The notes below the pieces were generated by a model, which worked only from the letters and a program-made list of their open reading frames with translations, was not told the origin of the DNA and searched no databases. A DNA stretch of 64,000 bases from Bradyrhizobium canariense (GTDB taxonomy: Bacteria > Pseudomonadota > Alphaproteobacteria > Rhizobiales > Xanthobacteraceae): NCBI RefSeq assembly GCF_018130465.1, contig NZ_JAFCKJ010000017.1, positions 1 through 64,000 on the forward strand, read 5' to 3'. A program made the translations under genes and the position numbers. Positions 62,904-64,000 of the stretch are shown here, piece by piece (position 1 is the stretch's first letter; each line of letters opens with the position of its first letter).

Positions 62904-63593
62904 TCAGCGCTTGGCGGTGAGTTGGTCGACAACGGCCTGACCGACTCCATGGGCCGAGGCTGGGTTCTGGCCTGTAATCAGGCGGCCATCGACCACGACT
63001 TTCTCCGTCCAGTTGGGCGCCGCCTGGTGCTTGGCGCCATGCGCTTCGAGCGCGGTTGCCAGCAGGAAGGGGACGACGTTGGTGTACTTCACCTCAGCCT
63101 CCTCATCGTTGGTGAAGGAGGCGACCTTCTTTCCGGCGATGAGATAGCTACCGTCGGAAAGCTTCGCGTTCACCAGTGCGGCCGGGCCGTGGCACACCGC
63201 CGAGACGATGCCGCCGGCTTCCCAGATCTCGCGGATGACCCGGTGCACAGCTTCGCTGTTGGCGAAATCCCACATCGTGCCATGACCTCCCGCGAAGAAG
63301 ACTGCCGAATAACGGGAAGTATCGACGTCCGCGAGGATCTTAGAATCCGCAAGTTCGGCACGGAATTTCTTGTCCTTCCAGAGCTTGTCATTGATTGGAT
63401 CGGAAAGGTCGAAGAAGTCGATCGGCGGATGACCGCCGCGTATCGAGGCGATCTCGGTCGAGATGCCGGCTTTCTGGAAGACATCAAGCGGGTGGGTCAG
63501 TTCAACCATCGCGAAACCCGTCGGCTCGCCGGTGTCACCGCGGATCGGATGGCTGGTGACGACGCAGAGGATCGGCTTGATGTTATCTGCCAT
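62904..63593 (-). CDS. DJ-1/PfpI-family protein
   Basis: 229 residues. Nucleophile elbow with Cys in VSAVCHGPAALVNAKL, FFAGGHGTMWDFAN before it, and DVFQKAGISTEIASIRGGHP. Class I glutamine-amidotransferase-like fold; related to chaperone Hsp31 and glyoxalase III, which detoxify methylglyoxal. Exact activity unknown. Confidence 0.92.
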   Translation of the reverse strand: MADNIKPILCVVTSHPIRGDTGEPTGFAMVELTHPLDVFQKAGISTEIASIRGGHPPIDFFDLSDPINDKLWKDKKFRAELADSKILADVDTSRYSAVFFAGGHGTMWDFANSEAVHRVIREIWEAGGIVSAVCHGPAALVNAKLSDGSYLIAGKKVASFTNDEEAEVKYTNVVPFLLATALEAHGAKHQAAPNWTEKVVVDGRLITGQNPASAHGVGQAVVDQLTAKR

Positions 63594-63814
63594 ACTGTTC
63601 TCCTTCTGATCTGAGCGAGGGACCCTGTTGACGACCGAGCGATGCGTTCACGTCGCCCTTCGTCGCGTGCTGCATCATCTGTTGAGATGGAATGATCTGA
63701 GTCCCAAAACGATGCTGTGATCGCGTGGCCGGCGCGATCGGACGGACCGCGAAGCCACTACGCTTGCGGGCACGCGGCGCTGGAGCGCGGTCGGAGGCGA
63801 CTGGCGCCTCGCTC

Positions 63815-64000
63815 TCAGGCGTTGCCGGCGGCGAACAGCGTTTCCCAGTTGGTGAAAGGTCCGAGCGGGATCACGTCCCAATCAATCAGTCCGGCCTTGG
63901 CGAGAGGAAATTCAGCTAGCGCCTTCTTGGCAGCCTCAACGGATGCAGCCTCCGCGATGATGGCAACGCCGGGACGATCCTGCCGGAAATAAATGTCGCG
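63815..64000 (-). CDS. Partial small protein, YCII/muconolactone-isomerase-like
   Basis: The C-terminal 61 residues of a leftward gene running off the right edge. GVAIIAEAASVEAAKKALAE and FPLAKAGLIDWDVIPLGPFT match small dimeric ferredoxin-like (Dabb/YCII) proteins seen next to PfpI-like genes. The start is outside the window. Confidence 0.75.
   Translation of the reverse strand, partial: RDIYFRQDRPGVAIIAEAASVEAAKKALAEFPLAKAGLIDWDVIPLGPFTNWETLFAAGNA

Noticed and set aside
62735-62950. 71-residue minus-strand frame
   Set aside because: Overlaps the 3' end of the PfpI-like gene and has no recognisable family or ribosome site.

Overview
The window looks like a piece of a Bradyrhizobium-type alphaproteobacterial chromosome (high GC backbone, long GC-rich shadow frames, paired phaA/phaB/phaR, an lrpL-acdS pair, DUF4167 protein, many dispersed palindromic repeats typical of that group) that carries a lower-GC accessory island at its left end. 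No rRNA, intact tRNA or CRISPR array was seen.

Island, about 45-12983. It abuts the 3' end of secA and is bounded by a 305-bp inverted repeat that is perfect by eye (45-349 and 12679-12983). Each copy holds the last codons of secA, the secA-integrase gap and the first 53 codons of a tyrosine-recombinase gene; only the right copy continues into a full integrase (11676-12836). The cargo reads rightwards and has two blocks. Block 1 (478-5027) is a tightly packed four-gene operon: a three-helix membrane protein resembling Pycsar TM effectors, a soluble histidine kinase, an atypical receiver and a class III nucleotide cyclase. I read it as a Pycsar-like anti-phage system placed under two-component control; this is the main finding. 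Block 2 (5257-11655) has a DUF2235/Tle1-like lipase, two membrane proteins, a decayed small gene and a large alpha/beta-hydrolase-TM-WD40 protein, which also look like defence or toxin cargo.

Backbone, 12951-33824. secA, a periplasmic parvulin isomerase, argJ, a TadG-like vWA protein, mutT, a methyltransferase, a frameshifted comF, glutaredoxin, a nitrilase-family amidase, DUF1178, a DMT exporter, ubiG, a PH-domain membrane protein, lysC, ptsP (nitrogen PTS enzyme I), prfA-prmC (release factor 1 and its methylase) and a DUF4167 protein with a 12-Asn run.

Backbone, 33895-48517. A methyltransferase, glyoxalase II, a DUF985 cupin, a flavin reductase, a second DMT exporter, the polyhydroxybutyrate genes phaB and phaA with the regulator phaR, a methyltransferase, a branched-chain aminotransferase, an HSL-type esterase, two exported proteins, a PilZ-like/PAS/GGDEF diguanylate cyclase, a carboxymuconolactone decarboxylase-like protein and a PLP enzyme.

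Backbone, 48560-64000. lrpL and acdS (ethylene-precursor breakdown, a plant-association trait), recQ, a polysaccharide deacetylase, metA-metZ (homocysteine synthesis), an amidase with a histone-H1-like tail, a uracil-DNA-glycosylase-family protein joined to an amidohydrolase, an MFS transporter divergent from a LysR regulator, a PfpI-like protein and a partial small protein at the right edge. Most intergenic gaps carry palindromic repeat elements.
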